From Denitratimonas yunnanensis (SeqCode) (lineage in GTDB: Bacteria; Pseudomonadota; Gammaproteobacteria; Xanthomonadales; Xanthomonadaceae), in contig JAPMLR010000002.1 in the NCBI GenBank assembly GCA_026410415.1, forward strand, positions 62,001 to 126,000: a stretch of DNA of 64,000 nucleotides. The letters run 5' to 3'. The notes under the pieces were generated by a model. The model was not told the origin of the DNA, made no database searches, and was given only the letters and a program-made list of their open reading frames with translations. Both the position numbers and the translations under genes were made by a program. Below are positions 63,003 through 64,000 of the stretch, piece after piece; the first letter of the stretch is position 1, and every line of letters starts with the position of its first letter.

Positions 63003-63974
63003 CTACTCGCCGGACACCATTGCTCGAATCGGCGCGCCACGCCGCCACGCCATCAGGTTCTCGGCAGTCTGCGCCACCAGCCGCTGGCGTGCCTGAAGCG
63101 TGGCCCACGCATTGTGGGGAGTGACGATCAGGTTGGGGATGTCGGCAGCCAGCAGGGGATTGCCGTCGCGTGGCGGTTCACTCGTGAGGACATCCACGCC
63201 GGCGCCGCCGAGGTGCCCGGAGCGGAGTGCGTCGGCCAGCGCAACTTCGTCCACGAGGCCGCCACGCGCGGTGTTGATCAGAAAGGCGCCCGGTTTCATC
63301 GTGGCGAGCGCGTCGGCGTCGATCAGGCCGCGCGTGGCGTCGGTCAGCGGGCAATGCAGGCTGACCACGTCCGCACGAGCCAGCACCTCGCGCCAGGGAA
63401 GCGTGCCTGTGCGTGCCGGTCGGCCCGGCAGCTGCGCGACCAGCACCTGCATCCCGAACGCTTCGGCCAATCGGGACACCGCCTGGCCGAGCGCACCGAA
63501 ACCGAAGATGCCCAGCGCCCGTCCGGCCAACTCGACAATGGGCACATCCATCAGACAGAACTGCTCGGCGCGCTGCCACTCGCCGGCGCGCACCTTGCGG
63601 TCGTAATCCAGCACGCGGGTGTGCAGCGCCAGGATCAGCATCATCACGTGCTGGGCCACCGCGGGTGTGCCGTAATCGCGGCAGTTGCAGACGGTGATGC
63701 CGCGCAACGCGGCAGCGGAAAGATCGATGTTGTTGGTGCCCGTGGCGGTCACCAGCACCAGCTCGACATGCGGCAGTGCCGCGAAATCCGCGTCGCCGAT
63801 CGGGGTCTTGTTGCACACCAGCACGTTCGCGCCGGCGGCGTGCCCGACCAGCTGTGCCGGCGAGGTGGCCGGAAATGACCTGAAGCTGTCGGCAGCCCGC
63901 TGCAGTGCGCCGAAGTCGATGTCGGCGCCGAGCGAATCGGCATCCAGCATCGCGATGCGCGCGCCACGCATCAT
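63003..63974 (-). CDS. D-2-hydroxyacid dehydrogenase (hydroxypyruvate/glycerate type)
   Basis: 323 residues. The NAD-binding motif GIFGFGALGQAVSRLAEAFG and the catalytic Arg (LINTARGGLVDE), Glu (GAGVDVLTSEPP) and His (VTPHNAWAT) are all visible. The N-terminal substrate part includes NKTPIGDADFAALP. It probably reduces hydroxypyruvate or glyoxylate, which links loosely to glyoxylate made by allA, although this is an inference. Two consecutive ATGs leave one residue of doubt at the start. Confidence 0.92.
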   Translation of the reverse strand: MMRGARIAMLDADSLGADIDFGALQRAADSFRSFPATSPAQLVGHAAGANVLVCNKTPIGDADFAALPHVELVLVTATGTNNIDLSAAALRGITVCNCRDYGTPAVAQHVMMLILALHTRVLDYDRKVRAGEWQRAEQFCLMDVPIVELAGRALGIFGFGALGQAVSRLAEAFGMQVLVAQLPGRPARTGTLPWREVLARADVVSLHCPLTDATRGLIDADALATMKPGAFLINTARGGLVDEVALADALRSGHLGGAGVDVLTSEPPRDGNPLLAADIPNLIVTPHNAWATLQARQRLVAQTAENLMAWRRGAPIRAMVSGE

Positions 63975-64000
63975 CGTGCTGTCTTCGGCGGGAATAGGTT

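Noticed and set aside
1..64000. tRNA, rRNA and riboswitch genes
   Set aside because: No cloverleaf, conserved rRNA stretch or known riboswitch core was recognised by eye; a covariance-model scan (Infernal, tRNAscan-SE) would be decisive.

Overview
The window reads as chromosomal DNA of a GC-rich gammaproteobacterium, most likely order Lysobacterales (Xanthomonadales), Rhodanobacteraceae or a near relative. This is inferred from overall gene content: an isoaspartyl methyltransferase directly upstream of tolC, waaA divergent from a lipid A acyltransferase, an ELM1-family gene, a fused cysNC behind cysD, an ECF sigma factor paired with a TPR-type Ser/Thr kinase, and several large secreted proteins ending in an F-x-D-G-F-E-like tail. 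Almost all DNA is coding. Many neighbouring genes overlap by ATGA, GTGA or TGATG, so translational coupling is common. No rRNA, tRNA, CRISPR array, prophage or recognisable IS element was seen.

Layout. 1-7040: end of a P-type cation ATPase, a tandem universal stress protein, oligopeptidase A, a secreted propeller/Ig-like protein and a cyclic-nucleotide-domain/patatin phospholipase. 7041-19307: an accessory stretch. A 6.1 kb segment carrying a 1661-residue surface protein sits between two diverged copies (188 and 195 bp) of the junction between the phospholipase gene and a phospholipase D gene. It is followed by an unknown coiled-coil membrane protein and a 997-residue RCC1-repeat surface protein. 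19308-25920: Ser/Thr kinase and ECF sigma factor, OmpW, S1/P1 nuclease and a beta-helix surface protein. 25928-33086: a long run of minus-strand genes with HAD phosphatase, EamA transporter, two multi-heme cytochromes c, YchJ and an allantoin-degradation set (puuE, uraD, alc, allA). 33287-42606: Pcm-like methyltransferase and tolC, waaA and lipid A acyltransferase, another beta-helix surface protein, an O-antigen-ligase-family protein, a GT4 glycosyltransferase and a CHCC zinc-finger protein. 42685-46741: YceI, nitroreductase (RutE type), pirin, LysR regulator and ELM1-family protein. 46768-54577: rsgA, a GT-C-like membrane protein, malic enzyme (maeB), a response regulator, two DNA glycosylases and an EF-hand protein. 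54676-64000: a TetR-regulated RND efflux pair, cysD-cysNC, a DUF3016 protein and a D-2-hydroxyacid dehydrogenase.

How they work together. The cell-envelope theme is strong: lipid A and glycan enzymes, TolC, OmpW, RND efflux and five large exported proteins. The purine block takes allantoin to allantoate, ureidoglycolate and glyoxylate plus urea, but uricase and xanthine dehydrogenase are not here. cysD-cysNC makes APS and PAPS from sulfate.

The most novel-looking signal is that five exported proteins of unrelated architecture (genes at 3596, 7623, 15783, 24172 and 37826) share a short C-terminal tail with consensus hydrophobic-[FL]-x-[DNG]-G-F-E within 0 to 7 residues of the stop codon. It looks like a sorting or processing tag for which I know no described machinery. 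The second is the 6.1 kb insertion bounded by diverged direct repeats.
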